Origin: Fimbriimonas ginsengisoli
Lineage (GTDB): Bacteria > Armatimonadota > Fimbriimonadia > Fimbriimonadales > Fimbriimonadaceae
Length of the DNA stretch: 34,492 bases
NCBI GenBank assembly: GCA_016179045.1
Contig: JACOSL010000052.1
Location: 1-34,492 of the forward strand
Direction of reading: 5' to 3'
The notes under the pieces are model-generated. The model saw only the letters and a list, made by a program, of their open reading frames with translations. It made no database searches and was not told the DNA's origin. A program made the position numbers and the translations under genes. This document shows, in pieces, positions 7,135 to 16,284 of the stretch (position 1 is the stretch's first letter; the number at the start of each line of letters is the position of its first letter).

Positions 7135-7401
7135 TTACCGAACGTGATCGGCGATGTTCCGGCGGATCATCGCATCGGCGATCTCGTCTCCGGTCGGGTT
7201 GTATTCGCCGCTCTCGACTTTCGCTTTGAGCTCGGCGACCATTTCCTCTCGGTCAGGCATGTTCTCGACGTCCTTCGTCACTCGTTTGATGAGGGGTTTG
7301 TCGGCCTCGACGCGCTCGAGATCCTTGCCGATCTCCACGATCTGGCCGACGATGGGATCCTTGTTCAGGATCTTCTTCACTTCGTTGTCTGAAATCCGCA
7401 T
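7135..7401 (-). CDS. flgM: FlgM-like anti-sigma-28 factor
   Basis: An 88-residue acidic/basic helical protein resembling the C-terminal half of FlgM, which binds and inhibits the flagellar sigma factor until the hook is complete and is then exported. The recognisable part is the C-terminal stretch with REEMVAELKAKVESGEYNP followed by an IADAMIRRNI helix, matching the family pattern of a basic helix, a V-x-x-G-x-Y turn and an I-A-x-x-[IM] helix. The length is typical. GGAGG 7-8 bases before the ATG supports the start. The gene is alone here, but motA and motB lie at 25520-27305, so a flagellar system is likely present in the genome. Confidence 0.7.
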   Translation of the reverse strand: MRISDNEVKKILNKDPIVGQIVEIGKDLERVEADKPLIKRVTKDVENMPDREEMVAELKAKVESGEYNPTGDEIADAMIRRNIADHVR

Positions 7402-7664
7402 GGCGTTCCCTCCAGCTCGATATCAGACAGGTAGCCCGGCTTTCTCGAGCCCTCGGAGCTTTCCTTGGGCGAGACCCTTAGGCTTTGCGTGGCCGGAGTC
7501 GCCTCCGCCGTGCCTTTTTCTGCCGCCTCCATGCGGGACGCATGGCTGCTGTTCTACGTATCGGCGTGCTTTCCTCACTTCTTTAGGAGCCCCACGCACA
7601 TTTTTCAGTTTTTTCTCTGTTTCCTCGCGATTGAACCTGGCGGCCCGTCCTCGGGGCCTTTCAG
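7402..7664. other. Divergent intergenic region between flgM and the homogentisate dioxygenase gene
   Basis: This 263-base gap separates two divergent genes. The flgM Shine-Dalgarno site is at its left end and the TACAAT box of the next gene at its right end. Around 7580-7635 there is an AT-richer stretch. A 58-codon minus-strand ORF from GTG 7599 to 7423 encodes a basic Gly-rich peptide; it has no Shine-Dalgarno site and is not called. Confidence 0.4.
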
Positions 7665-7670
7665 TACAAT
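7665..7670 (+). promoter_or_regulatory. -10-like box TACAAT
   Basis: TACAAT in the context CAGTACAATGACG. It overlaps an in-frame ATG (7669), which is therefore probably not used; the ATG at 7702 lies 31 bases after the box, with a weak GAGG about 10 bases upstream. Confidence 0.4.
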
Positions 7671-7701
7671 GACGGCAGACTCCTCCATCGAGGTTCCCAC
7701 C

Positions 7702-8859
7702 ATGCCTAGGTATCACCGACTCGGCAAGCTTCCGCGCAAGCACCACATCCAGTTTCGCAAGCCCGACGGCGGGCTCTACGCCGAAGAGTTGTTCAGCACG
7801 ATCGGCTTTTCCGGCCCGATGTCCACCATGTATCACATCAACCTGCCCACCGAGGTGAGCTCGTGGGAGGACCGGGGGAGCGTGCGACCGCATTACCTGG
7901 AGGAAGAGCCCCTGAGGCACCGCCATCTGGTCACGGGGCGGATGAAGCCGTGCGGCGATGCGATCTCGGGGCGCATCCCGCTCATGGGCAACGCCGATTG
8001 CCAGTGGGATCAAGTGTACGTTGCCGAACAAATGGACTCGTTTTACAAGAACGCCGACGGAGACGAGGTTCTGTTCATCCATGACGGCGAGGGCGAGCTT
8101 CAGTCGAACTTCGGCACGGTTCCCTTTTCGCCGGGCGACTATCTCGTGATCCCGCGCGGGGTGATCTGGCGGCTGCAGTTCAAGAGCCTGCCAGTTAGGA
8201 TGCTCGCGATCATCAGCTTCGGGCCGGTCGAGATTCCCCGCCGCTACCGAAACGATTTGGGCCAGTTGCTGGAGCATGCGCCCTACAAAGAACGGGATTT
8301 CCGCCCGCCTTCCGAACTGGCCACCATCGATGAGCGCAAGCCGCACCGGGTGCTGATCCGCGCGCGTCATCGCCTGACGCTTTACACATATCCGTATCAC
8401 CCGTTCGACATCGTGGGCTGGGATGGCTACGTGTTTCCATTCGCATTCAGCATCCACGACTTCCAGCCCATCACGGGCACGGTGCACATGCCGCCCCCGA
8501 CCCACCAGACGTTCGAGGGTCACAACTTCGTGGTGTGCTCGTTCTGCCCGCGCATGCTCGACACCCATCCCGAGGCGGTGCCGGTGCCGTACAACCACTC
8601 GAACGTGGATTCGGACGAGGTGCTCTTCTATTGCAACGATAAGTTCGGCTCGCGCAAGGGCATCCAGGAGGGCTCGATCACGCTGCATCCGCTCGGCATC
8701 CCCCACGGCCCCCAGCCGGGGGCGGTCGAGGCTTCCTTGGGCGCCAAGCGCACAGAGGAGCTTGCGGTGATGATGGACACCTTCCATCCCCTGATGATCA
8801 CCAAGGAAGCCACCGCGATCGAGGACCCTGACTACTGGAAGAGCTGGATGGCGAAGTAG
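7702..8859 (+). CDS. hmgA: Homogentisate 1,2-dioxygenase
   Basis: A 385-residue cupin-fold Fe(II) dioxygenase that opens the aromatic ring of homogentisate to maleylacetoacetate, the central step of tyrosine and phenylalanine degradation. The family signatures are the cupin segment DGDEVLFIHDGEGELQSNFG, the loop HSNVDSDEVLFY with the presumed His and acidic iron ligands, and HPLGIPHGPQPG with further ligand/active-site histidines. Residue roles are taken from family knowledge. The frame is open upstream to 7465, but that part is low-complexity and not conserved-looking; MPRYHRLGKLP at 7702 is the natural N-terminus. No other tyrosine-degradation gene is in the window. The gene seems to be monocistronic. 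Confidence 0.85.
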   Translation: MPRYHRLGKLPRKHHIQFRKPDGGLYAEELFSTIGFSGPMSTMYHINLPTEVSSWEDRGSVRPHYLEEEPLRHRHLVTGRMKPCGDAISGRIPLMGNADCQWDQVYVAEQMDSFYKNADGDEVLFIHDGEGELQSNFGTVPFSPGDYLVIPRGVIWRLQFKSLPVRMLAIISFGPVEIPRRYRNDLGQLLEHAPYKERDFRPPSELATIDERKPHRVLIRARHRLTLYTYPYHPFDIVGWDGYVFPFAFSIHDFQPITGTVHMPPPTHQTFEGHNFVVCSFCPRMLDTHPEAVPVPYNHSNVDSDEVLFYCNDKFGSRKGIQEGSITLHPLGIPHGPQPGAVEASLGAKRTEELAVMMDTFHPLMITKEATAIEDPDYWKSWMAK

Positions 8860-8867
8860 GGGAGGGA

Positions 8868-8909
8868 GCTTTGCGTGGCCCTGCGGTGGCTTTGCATGGC
8901 TGTAATGGG
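8868..8909 (-). repeat. GCAAAGCCAC-type dispersed repeat, copy 1
   Basis: On the minus strand this contains GCCATGCAAAGCCAC and CGCAAAGCTCCC, both also present in the copy at 29946-29993. It consists of imperfect units of about 8-10 bases built on GCAAAGCCAC and follows directly after a gene end. Confidence 0.6.
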
Positions 8910-8914
8910 CGGAT

Positions 8915-8963
8915 AGCGACAAGCGACAAGCGACAAGTGACAAGTGACAAGTGACAAGAGACG
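8915..8963 (+). repeat. Tandem heptamer repeat AGYGACA
   Basis: Six consecutive AGYGACA units (three AGCGACA, then three AGTGACA) followed by one degenerate unit AGAGACG. It lies in the convergent gap between the dioxygenase gene and the histidine kinase gene. A related, more degenerate array is at 32765-32820. Confidence 0.85.
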
Positions 8964-9027
8964 ACATCCGCATTCGTCCCTTACCCGGCGTCGCTGGCGC
9001 TGGTCAGCAACGCCTGCGGCAACGACC

Positions 9028-11268
9028 TCACGCCGCGCGGAGCGACTCGAGCATCGAGAGCTTGCTGAAGAGCGCGCCCGGCTTCACCGGCTTGGTGATG
9101 AAGTCGTCGAGGCCGGCAGCAAGGCATGCCTGACGATCCTCCTCCATCGCGCTCGCGGTGAGGGCGATCATCACGAGGTGCCCACCAGTTTCCGCCTCGC
9201 GTTCGCGAATGAAGCGCGTCGCTTCCAGGCCGTCCATTACCGGCATGTGCTTGTCCATGAGCACCACGTCGTAGGATCGCAGAGCGGTCATTTCCACCGC
9301 CTCCTTGCCGTTCACGGCAAGGTCCACTTTGCAGCCCATGCGCGTCAGAAGTCCCGCCGCCACCCGGCGGTTGACTTCATTGTCCTCGGCCAGCAGCACA
9401 CTCAAATTCAGGCTTGGCTGGCTCGAATCGACCACTGCGACGGGGCGGATCGTCGTTAGGCGCGCGCCCGAGGCCTCCTGAAGGGTGCGTCGAAGCTGGG
9501 ATCTCCGCGCCGGTTTCACGAGCCAGGCATGGATTCCAAGAGGATTCCAGTCTTCGCGCGTGCGGATGTCCGCCGCCGACGATAGCAGAATCGTCTTGGG
9601 CCGAGCATCTCCCATTCTTCGGCCGATCTCCTCGCTTACCATGAGGCCGTCCATTTCCGGCATGAGGTAGTCGAGCAATACCGCGTCATAGGTCGGCGAA
9701 CCTGCATCGCCAAGAATTGCCAAAGCCTCCGACCCGTCGGCGCAGAGCGTCGCCTTGCATCCCCACTCCTTAAGAGTGAGCTCCAGAATTTGACGGTTCG
9801 TCTCGTTATCGTCAACAACCAGCACTCGAAGTCCCTTGATGTCGCTCGTCGGTGCGGCGGCCGTTCGCACCCCCTCGGGGAGCACCAGGTCGATGAAGAA
9901 CGAGCTGCCGACACCCGGCTCGCTCTCGACCGCCAATCGGCCGCCCATCAGTTCAACGAGCCGTCGGCTAATTGTCAGACCAAGGCCGGTGCCTCCATAG
10001 CGTCTGGTGGTCGAGCCGTCTGCTTGAGTGAAGCTCTCGAAGATGGCGTCCAGCCGGTTCTTGGCGATGCCGACGCCGGTGTCGCTCACACCCACCCGGA
10101 TGCCGACGAGGTCGCCGTTGCGATGGGTTACTTCCGCGCGGATGATGATCTCGCCGCGCTCGGTGAACTTGATAGCGTTGTTGACGAGATTTGCGAGGAC
10201 TTGGCGCAGCCGCGGCGCGTCGCCCTTGACTGCCGGGAGGGAGTGCGGCACGGCGAGGACAAGTTCGACGCCCTTGGCGTGAACCTGGGCCGCGAACAGA
10301 CCGCCAACTTGCTCGATCAGCTCGCCTAGGTCGAAATCGGTCGACTCGATCAGCATCCTTCCCGCTTCGATCTTCGAGAAGTCGAGAATGTCGTTGATTA
10401 TGTTGAGGAGGGCGTCGGCGCTGTTCTCGATCGTGCGGGCGTAGTCGATCTGTTCCCCGCTCAGCCCCGATCCAAGGAGCAATTCTGTCATGCCGACGAC
10501 CCCGTTCATGGGCGTTCGGATTTCGTGGCTCATGTTGGCGAGGAACTCCGACTTGGCTTCGTTCGCCGCATTGGCCGCCGCCACTGCCTCTTGAAGCTGA
10601 GCCGTACGGCGAGTGACTTCGAGCTCGGTTAGCTCGTTTGCTTGTTCGAGCCGGGCGCGGCGGTCGGCGATTTCCCGCAGCTCGCGATTACCCTGTTGGC
10701 AAGCGAGAATCAAGAAGCAGTCCTCGAAGAGCACCCAGGCGGCGTGCTCAAGCCAGCGCCATTGGCTTGCCGACGTCACGCCAAACACGGACTGGGGCCA
10801 GAAAGTGCCCCGCAGCATGTGATCGACCGCGACGACTACAGTTGCCGTGAGGAGCACTTTCCAATCGCGATAGAAAGCGAGAAACGCGAGCGATCCGAAG
10901 ACGTGAAAATGGGTCTCGATGCGCCCGCCGAGCAGGTGGATCAGGAGCGCCGACCAAAGCATCTGGCTCACTGCGATGATGTGGCGGGTGAGGGTGCTGC
11001 CGGGACGCAGCGCAACGAATAGGACTGGGCCCGCGGAGATCGCGCCGCCGAGGAATATCGCGGCGAACACGTTGAAGTGGGTCGTGGCGAGAGTCCCAGT
11101 CCAAGTTCGGGGAGAGATCCAAAGGGCGGCCCCCATGCCAAAGATCCACTGGATGACCATCAGCACAACCATCATTCGGTCGGTGGTCCGGTGAATCCGA
11201 TTCAAATCCTGCTCGTGCAGGCTATCCGCGCGGCGTTGGACGGTCGATTCGAGGGCGCTTTGTACCAT
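9028..11268 (-). CDS. Membrane hybrid sensor histidine kinase with two receiver domains
   Basis: A 746-residue kinase. Residues about 30-190 hold six hydrophobic segments with conspicuous polar residues: H120 and H122 in RIETHFHVF, then [15 protein letters not shown] around H150, WLEH and FED around 173-183. This looks like a ligand- or metal-binding membrane sensor. A coiled coil (about 195-240) leads to HisKA with phospho-acceptor H248 in [12 protein letters not shown] and HATPase_c with N-box, G1 (SDTGVGI) and G2 (GGTGLGL) motifs to about 465. Receiver 1 (481-595) has D533 in [12 protein letters not shown]; receiver 2 (623-742) has D672 in [13 protein letters not shown]. It starts 6 bases after the RedB-like gene, so they form an operon. 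The output partner is not encoded nearby. Confidence 0.9.
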   Translation of the reverse strand: MVQSALESTVQRRADSLHEQDLNRIHRTTDRMMVVLMVIQWIFGMGAALWISPRTWTGTLATTHFNVFAAIFLGGAISAGPVLFVALRPGSTLTRHIIAVSQMLWSALLIHLLGGRIETHFHVFGSLAFLAFYRDWKVLLTATVVVAVDHMLRGTFWPQSVFGVTSASQWRWLEHAAWVLFEDCFLILACQQGNRELREIADRRARLEQANELTELEVTRRTAQLQEAVAAANAANEAKSEFLANMSHEIRTPMNGVVGMTELLLGSGLSGEQIDYARTIENSADALLNIINDILDFSKIEAGRMLIESTDFDLGELIEQVGGLFAAQVHAKGVELVLAVPHSLPAVKGDAPRLRQVLANLVNNAIKFTERGEIIIRAEVTHRNGDLVGIRVGVSDTGVGIAKNRLDAIFESFTQADGSTTRRYGGTGLGLTISRRLVELMGGRLAVESEPGVGSSFFIDLVLPEGVRTAAAPTSDIKGLRVLVVDDNETNRQILELTLKEWGCKATLCADGSEALAILGDAGSPTYDAVLLDYLMPEMDGLMVSEEIGRRMGDARPKTILLSSAADIRTREDWNPLGIHAWLVKPARRSQLRRTLQEASGARLTTIRPVAVVDSSQPSLNLSVLLAEDNEVNRRVAAGLLTRMGCKVDLAVNGKEAVEMTALRSYDVVLMDKHMPVMDGLEATRFIREREAETGGHLVMIALTASAMEEDRQACLAAGLDDFITKPVKPGALFSKLSMLESLRAA

Positions 11269-11274
11269 GGTCGG

Positions 11275-11901
11275 CTAGGACTCCGTTGATTCCTGCAGGG
11301 CGCATCCGAAAACGGGGGCGGTGCGAGTGGTGTGAACGCCTCGGAGAGCGTCGGTGATCGCGTCGCGACCGGCGCAGTCCCCTTCGTGCCCGCGTGAGGG
11401 CGTGATCCCGCCCGAGAATTCCAGCTCGCCTCTTGGCGAGTACAGCAAGACTTGGCCCGAGGTTCTGGCTCCGTAGCGGCGGATTTCGGCTCCGTCGGGG
11501 TCGAGGATGACCCTCGCGCCAGGTATGCGGCTGGCTCGCTCCCAAAGCGCGGTTTCCGCCCATTTCTCCGTCTTAGCCGTCGGGCGCCACACGTAGACGG
11601 ACACGTCGATCTGGTCGCGCGAGGTTGCCATGAGCCGGTCGAGTGCCTCGAGAGTCGCCATGGTGCATGGGCATTGGGGATGCGCGAAGAGCAAGAGTCG
11701 ATGCTTGGGGCTTGGCGTGGGTGCGCTCAACGACGCGGCCATGACCTCGGGCGGCGAGGCTGGCTGCCCCGAGCCGTTCGCGTGACGTTCGATGAAGTAG
11801 AAACCTGCGGCCAGGGCCAAAGTCCAAAGAGCGATGGCGCTAGCAACGAGCGTGTTCGCCCACTTTATTCGCCTATGTGCGAAGCCCCCATTCATGCGCA
11901 C
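11275..11901 (-). CDS. RedB-like membrane-anchored thioredoxin-fold protein
   Basis: A 208-residue protein. One signal anchor (about residues 17-34, ASAIALWTLALAAGFYF) is followed by an exported domain. LLLFAHPQCPCTMATLEAL contains the HPxCPCT signature that I associate with RedB-like thioredoxin-fold proteins, in which a CPC replaces CxxC. Further strands YVWRPT, ARVILDPDGAEIRRYGA and GQVLLYSPRGELEFSGGITPSRGHEG match the beta-strand and cis-Pro-side pattern of peroxiredoxin/thioredoxin folds. The start is GTG 11901, or ATG 11895 two codons later. It is 6 bases upstream of the hybrid kinase gene; a redox input to that kinase is inferred from this pairing only. Confidence 0.65.
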   Translation of the reverse strand: MRMNGGFAHRRIKWANTLVASAIALWTLALAAGFYFIERHANGSGQPASPPEVMAASLSAPTPSPKHRLLLFAHPQCPCTMATLEALDRLMATSRDQIDVSVYVWRPTAKTEKWAETALWERASRIPGARVILDPDGAEIRRYGARTSGQVLLYSPRGELEFSGGITPSRGHEGDCAGRDAITDALRGVHTTRTAPVFGCALQESTES

Positions 11902-12008
11902 CGCTTAGTCGTTGCCAAATGGCGACGGCTAGCCTAAATGCTCGGCGCTCGTTCGGGGTTCTTCACTGGTGTAAATACGGGGTACCAAGGTGAACCCGAG
12001 GCGCGCCG

Positions 12009-13406
12009 CTAACCGCTCGGGCGTCCGTCCGAGCCCGGATCGGCCGGGCGTGGCCGAGCGCCATGCCGCGAAGACTTGCTGTACGCCCGTGGGCCATTGG
12101 GCTGCGTGAGCGAGGCTTCTGCCAAGAAATCGCGCCGGAAGCTCATCGCCTCTATGATCTCCATCTCGTGCGCCGCAAACTCATCGGCGTTCGTGATACC
12201 GAGGTCCCGCGCGAGGCCTGAGAGCAAGTCGGGCAATGGATTCAAATTGCCCGTGTTCACCTTGCGGTCCATCAGAGTCGCCATCCCCGCTTCGGAGCGC
12301 ACCACATCGCCTACTCGTAGCTTGATCGTCGCATCGCCCGTCCGAACCGGCACGAGGTCGTCCGCCGGGTAGTACATCCGCCGGGCGGCGCGAAGCTGCG
12401 CCACCCGGAAAGCGTTGCTCACGCGTCCCGCCCTCTGGAACACGGCGGTGAGCCGCTTGTCCTCGATGATCGCCCGGGCCGCTTCCTGCCCGGAGAACTC
12501 GCGTCCGGTGGCGAGGTCGAGCGCCACCAGCGCCCCGCGGTCGTCCACGTCGATGCCGAATCTGTGGAAATCGGCGGCAAAGGCCTCGGGCGCGTCGCGC
12601 TTTTCCCCAAGCAAGACCTCGCCAAGCGAGCCCGCGCCTGCCTGCAGAGCGGCGAACTGGATAAACCCGACCGAAACGAGCCCAGTGTCGTAGGTGTTGA
12701 CCGAATCGAAGCCGCCTTCGAGAGGGGAAACCGCCATCATCACCCGCTGCTCACCCGCGTTGAGCCCCGCCGCCGCCATGAGCCGGGCACGTTCGGCGGC
12801 GGGCATCTTGCCGACTGCTTGGCCCTGCGTGGTGACGCCTGCGCCGAAGCGAAAGTAGCGGTATCGAGGCCGGACCGGCACCTGGTCGACGTAGCTCAGG
12901 CTGAGCCCGTCATCGAAAGCAACGGAGTGGCGAAGGGGCCTAACCGCCGCCGCCGTCGCCGGCATTTCGCCAACCAGTGCCTTCAGATCGTCGGGCATCG
13001 GGCCCGGGTCGGGCGCGGGTACGCCGTCGGGCGCGTCGGGTCGCACCCCCACGTCCTGGGCGTTGAGTTCGGACGCACGCATGCTGGCCTGCCAGCGGTC
13101 CCAGGCCATCGCCCCTTCGATCCACGCTTCCCATTCCGCCTCCCGAGCCGTCATCGGCTCGGGATCGACGAGCGGGTTGGTTTTCGACAGCCCGCGCGCG
13201 CGGTCGTAATCCCAAAGCCACTTGGATCCTTCGGGCGTCAGGCGTACCTTCCACGTGAACCCGGGGCGGTCGGTCGGTTCTTGCTGGTAGCGCCCAGGCG
13301 CGGACCAGTAGCCGAGCACCGCGCTCCGGTCGCCATCCGAGAAGAAAGCGGCGTGGCCGCCTCCGAGGGTGGCAGCGATTCCGATCGCGATGGCGCGGGT
13401 CAGCAT
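12009..13406 (-). CDS. Secreted protein with a lysozyme-like segment, unknown function
   Basis: A 465-residue protein with a probable signal peptide (MLTRAIAIGIAATLGGGHA). Residues about 20-190 are Trp/Pro-rich with no recognised domain. Residues about 235-270 contain VSPLEGGFDSVNTYDTGLVSVGFIQFAA, which resembles the catalytic-Glu segment of lysozyme-superfamily enzymes (Glu followed by a FD-NTYD and FGFIQF-type strand); that reading is tentative. The C-terminal 30 residues are low-complexity, basic and Pro-rich, and may be an over-read tail. The gene is divergent from the one at 13516, with 109 bases between them and no clear promoter box. A peptidoglycan-active enzyme is one possibility. 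Confidence 0.6.
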   Translation of the reverse strand: MLTRAIAIGIAATLGGGHAAFFSDGDRSAVLGYWSAPGRYQQEPTDRPGFTWKVRLTPEGSKWLWDYDRARGLSKTNPLVDPEPMTAREAEWEAWIEGAMAWDRWQASMRASELNAQDVGVRPDAPDGVPAPDPGPMPDDLKALVGEMPATAAAVRPLRHSVAFDDGLSLSYVDQVPVRPRYRYFRFGAGVTTQGQAVGKMPAAERARLMAAAGLNAGEQRVMMAVSPLEGGFDSVNTYDTGLVSVGFIQFAALQAGAGSLGEVLLGEKRDAPEAFAADFHRFGIDVDDRGALVALDLATGREFSGQEAARAIIEDKRLTAVFQRAGRVSNAFRVAQLRAARRMYYPADDLVPVRTGDATIKLRVGDVVRSEAGMATLMDRKVNTGNLNPLPDLLSGLARDLGITNADEFAAHEMEIIEAMSFRRDFLAEASLTQPNGPRAYSKSSRHGARPRPADPGSDGRPSG

Positions 13407-13515
13407 GGTTGGCGGAGAGCGCGCGTCTGGCGCAAGCTACCCCAATGGACGGATTCCACAGTCTTATCGTCGGATGGTCAGGTCATCGACGCTTCCCTGC
13501 GGGTACGTTGAAAGC

Positions 13516-14973
13516 ATGATCTTCCCATGGCCCTGGCGGGTCGCCGGCCTGCTCTCGATCTCCCTCCTCGGCGCGCGGACCGAGGATCGGACGATCGAGA
13601 AAGCGCCCATCGACAGCCTGATCGCCACCTTGCCCGCCGGCCTTGCCCGCTCGCCCGAGCCGGCCAGGGATGCGGACAACGGCTGGATCGAGTTCCTCAA
13701 GGCGCTGAACGACTTTAAATCAACCGGCCCCAAGATCGCCGCCTTGCGCGAAATGGACGCCGCCAACTGGAACACGGACGACGTGAGCCTGTTGGATGGC
13801 GTGTTCGCCCGCGACAAGGGCACTTTCGAGCGGGTTCGCCGCGCTGCCGACAAGAAAGCGCTCGCCGTGGTGGGAACGGCCGGCGGCGGGCGCTACGCCA
13901 AGCTGGCCGAGGCCTATGACGACCCCAAGAAGCTCGACGAACTGACCAAGCGCGAGACCGCCCAGGCCCTCGTTCTGATCCTAAACGGCAAGCGCGACGA
14001 AGGTGTGCGGCAGCTTGCCGGGGGCGCGACGATGTACTTGCGTCTTGCCGCGTCCGGCGGCCCAGCCCGCTTCTACGAGGCGCACCAATCGGCGCTCAGG
14101 TTGTTCCTCCGCCGCATGAGGCAAGCGGCCAAGCTGCCGGTAGTCCGAGGGGACGATCTCGCCGCGCTCCTGCAAGCCCTTCCCGAAACCGCCAAGCGCG
14201 ACACGGACTACCGAAAGGTAGTGATCGACGATCTCTTCGAGCACGGCCTGCCCGCGCTTGCCGAAACCGAGACGGTTGGACAGGTGCTGCAATGCGTCGA
14301 TGGCGAAGAGCCCGCCAAGGGCCCCGACCCCAACGATGCGATCGTGCTCGCCTTCACCCAGCCCAAGGCGCCGGTCGATAAGATCGCGACCGCCAAGCTG
14401 ATGGGCGAGGGGGCGCTCGAAATCCTGAAGGCCATCGACCTGCCCTGGGTTGCCGATGCCTCGTTTCCCCACGCGGTGCCCGATGCGGAGGCCGCGGGCG
14501 CTTACCCGGCCGACGTGCTCACCATCGAGGCGAGCGAGCGGCACATTAAGGATGATGACAAGAGCGGCTTCGTATCCCGTCTCGCCGCGCTGGCCAATCC
14601 ACTAGGACGCCTGATGTCTCCGGCCTACCTCGATGACCTCGTCGAAGGGCGCAAGGCTTCTCTGGCCACCCTTGCCACGGTTGCGCTCACCCGTGCATGC
14701 TTGGCGGTCCACATTTATCGCCGCAAGCACCACGACTTGCCCGACACGCTCGAATTGCTGGTGAAGGATGGAATCTTGAAGGCCATCCCGATCGATCCGT
14801 TCGACGACAATCCAGTGCACTATTCGAAGGAACGGGGAATCCTGTGGTCGGTCGGGCCGGACGGGAAAGACGACGACGGGGACAGCTCGTTCCAGCACCC
14901 GGCCCAGGAGGGCGGCCCGCCCGGCGCGCCGAAAGACATCGTCGTGACCCTGAACCCTAGCCCCGCGCCATAA
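13516..14973 (+). CDS. Exported protein with pseudopilin-type C-terminal domain, unknown function
   Basis: A 485-residue protein. The N-terminus MIFPWPWRVAGLLSISLLG is a signal peptide or anchor. The middle is alpha-helical with many Lys/Asp/Ala. The C-terminus carries YRRKHHDLPDTLELLVKDG, then IPIDPFDDNPVHYSKERG and LWSVGPDGKDDDGD. This set (helix, proline turn, DPF, and SVGPDGKDD) is common at the C-terminus of type II secretion-like pseudopilins and of large exported proteins in planctomycete-like bacteria. The ORF is open upstream to 13369, but the signal peptide marks 13516 as the start. Its end overlaps the convergent spermidine synthase gene by 17 bases. Function not recognised. Confidence 0.75.
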   Translation: MIFPWPWRVAGLLSISLLGARTEDRTIEKAPIDSLIATLPAGLARSPEPARDADNGWIEFLKALNDFKSTGPKIAALREMDAANWNTDDVSLLDGVFARDKGTFERVRRAADKKALAVVGTAGGGRYAKLAEAYDDPKKLDELTKRETAQALVLILNGKRDEGVRQLAGGATMYLRLAASGGPARFYEAHQSALRLFLRRMRQAAKLPVVRGDDLAALLQALPETAKRDTDYRKVVIDDLFEHGLPALAETETVGQVLQCVDGEEPAKGPDPNDAIVLAFTQPKAPVDKIATAKLMGEGALEILKAIDLPWVADASFPHAVPDAEAAGAYPADVLTIEASERHIKDDDKSGFVSRLAALANPLGRLMSPAYLDDLVEGRKASLATLATVALTRACLAVHIYRRKHHDLPDTLELLVKDGILKAIPIDPFDDNPVHYSKERGILWSVGPDGKDDDGDSSFQHPAQEGGPPGAPKDIVVTLNPSPAP

Positions 14974-15796
14974 ACGGCAGCGGCTCGAAGGCGAGCGCCC
15001 AAGTGGTGGGCGTTAGGTAGCGCAAGCCGTCGAGGCTGCCCGGGCACTGGCTACTCAATTGACGCCGGTGGCCCGCCCACGCGAAACCCGAGTAGCCGCC
15101 GAACGAAGGCACGAGCGCTTGGTACGCGCCGGTCTTGGGGAAGACTCCGCGCAGAATGTCCAAGATCGCCTCCAGCGAGTACGGGCAGAACACGAGGTTG
15201 TCGGCCTGGGTGACGAGCAGCCCGCCTGGCGCAAGCGCCCGGGCGCAGGCGTCGTGGAACTCGCCCGTGAACAGCCGCTCGCTCAAGGCGCCGTCTTCGC
15301 CCTCGTACACGTCGGTCACGTCGAGCACGATAAGGTCGTAAAGCTCGCGGGGCAGCTTCATGAAGCCGAACGCGTCCTCGCAATGCACCGCGACCCGGGG
15401 GTCGTCGAACGCGCCCGCGCTCAGTTCGGGCATGTGCCTTCGGCAAAGGTCGATCACGCCCCGATCGATCTCGACGAGGTCGATCGTCTCCAGCCCGGAA
15501 TGGCGGCAAAGCTCGCGAAGCGCGCCGCCATCGCCCCCGCCGACCACGAGCGCGCGCCGCGCCTCGGGCAGAGTCGCCATCGGAATCTGCACGAGCGACT
15601 CGTGATACGCGTGCTCGTCCAGCGTGCTCAGCTGGATGTGCCCATCGAGCAGCAGCAGCGTGCCGAGCACGGGGGTGTCGACGATTTCGATAGTCTGGAA
15701 CGGCGTTTGCAGGCGCGCGATCTGGGAGCGCACCTCGACGCTCATCGAGAGCTTGTCGCCCCGGATCGGGAAGTTCAGCCGGGTTGCGGTGGTCAA
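14957..15796 (-). CDS. speE: Spermidine synthase (polyamine aminopropyltransferase)
   Basis: A 279-residue cytosolic enzyme that transfers the aminopropyl group of decarboxylated S-adenosylmethionine to putrescine. It has the N-terminal beta domain with the QTIEIVDTPVLGTLLLLDGHIQ strand pair and a Rossmann methyltransferase-like core. VVGGGDGGALREL (about residues 84-96) binds the nucleotide, and the catalytic acid is expected in LDVTD (D159, D162). The start is TTG 15796, preceded by a G-rich AGGGGGG. It lies 7 bases after rplK in the same direction, so it is probably co-transcribed with the ribosomal protein gene. The 3' end overlaps a convergent gene by 17 bases. Confidence 0.9.
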   Translation of the reverse strand: MTTATRLNFPIRGDKLSMSVEVRSQIARLQTPFQTIEIVDTPVLGTLLLLDGHIQLSTLDEHAYHESLVQIPMATLPEARRALVVGGGDGGALRELCRHSGLETIDLVEIDRGVIDLCRRHMPELSAGAFDDPRVAVHCEDAFGFMKLPRELYDLIVLDVTDVYEGEDGALSERLFTGEFHDACARALAPGGLLVTQADNLVFCPYSLEAILDILRGVFPKTGAYQALVPSFGGYSGFAWAGHRRQLSSQCPGSLDGLRYLTPTTWALAFEPLPFMARG

Positions 15797-15803
15797 CGCC
15801 CCC

Positions 15804-16229
15804 CTAGCCCTCGACGCGCACGCCCATCGAGCGCGCCGATCCGGCCACCACGCGCATGGCCATCTCTTCGTCGGTGGTGTTGAGGTCGGCCATCTTGGCC
15901 CGGGCGACCTCGCGCAGCTTGTCCCTCGTCAGCACGCCCGCCTGGTCGGTCAGGGGGTTGGCGGCGCCCTTTTCGATCCCCGCCGCGCGCTTGATCAGGT
16001 CGCTGATGAGGGGCTGCTTGACCACGAAGCTGTAGGAGCGATCCTCGTAGACCGAGATCTCGACCGGCAGCACGAATCCGGTCTGCGGCGCGGTCATCTC
16101 GTTGAACTTCTTGAGGAACTCCATCATGTTGATGCCGGCTTGGCCGAGGGCGGGGCCGACGGGGGGCGCCGGCGTTCCTCTGCCGGCGGGGATGTTGAGC
16201 TTGATGTTGGCGGTGACTCGTTTGGCCAT
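15804..16229 (-). CDS. rplK: 50S ribosomal protein L11
   Basis: A 141-residue protein, the standard length. The N-terminal domain has ANIKLNIPAGRGTPAPPVGPALGQAGINMMEF, the conserved region that contacts release factors and RelA, and the C-terminal domain (GVLTRDKLREVARAKMADLN) binds the GTPase-centre rRNA. The start at 16229 (MAKRVTAN) matches all family members; the frame extends upstream to 16268 without similarity. It is unusual that neither nusG, secE, rplA, rplJ nor rplL is next to it; speE follows 7 bases later instead. A TAGAAT box lies 55 bases upstream of the start, giving a leader of about 50 bases. Confidence 0.95.
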   Translation of the reverse strand: MAKRVTANIKLNIPAGRGTPAPPVGPALGQAGINMMEFLKKFNEMTAPQTGFVLPVEISVYEDRSYSFVVKQPLISDLIKRAAGIEKGAANPLTDQAGVLTRDKLREVARAKMADLNTTDEEMAMRVVAGSARSMGVRVEG

Positions 16230-16284
16230 GGTCTTTCGGCGGTGCGCCCGGCGAGAGGGAAGCATCACCTGCGCGCGAGGGTGG

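Noticed and set aside
7423-7599. A 58-codon minus-strand ORF from GTG 7599 upstream of flgM.
   Set aside because: No Shine-Dalgarno site, basic low-complexity product and no family resemblance; kept only as a note in the intergenic entry.
7669-7701. ATG 7669 as the start of homogentisate dioxygenase.
   Set aside because: It overlaps the TACAAT box, and family members begin near MPRYHR at 7702.
7423-8973. A 516-codon minus-strand ORF and other long antisense frames such as 2520-3635.
   Set aside because: They lie opposite strongly supported genes (homogentisate dioxygenase, RNase G) and have no recognisable domains. Long antisense frames are expected in GC-rich DNA.
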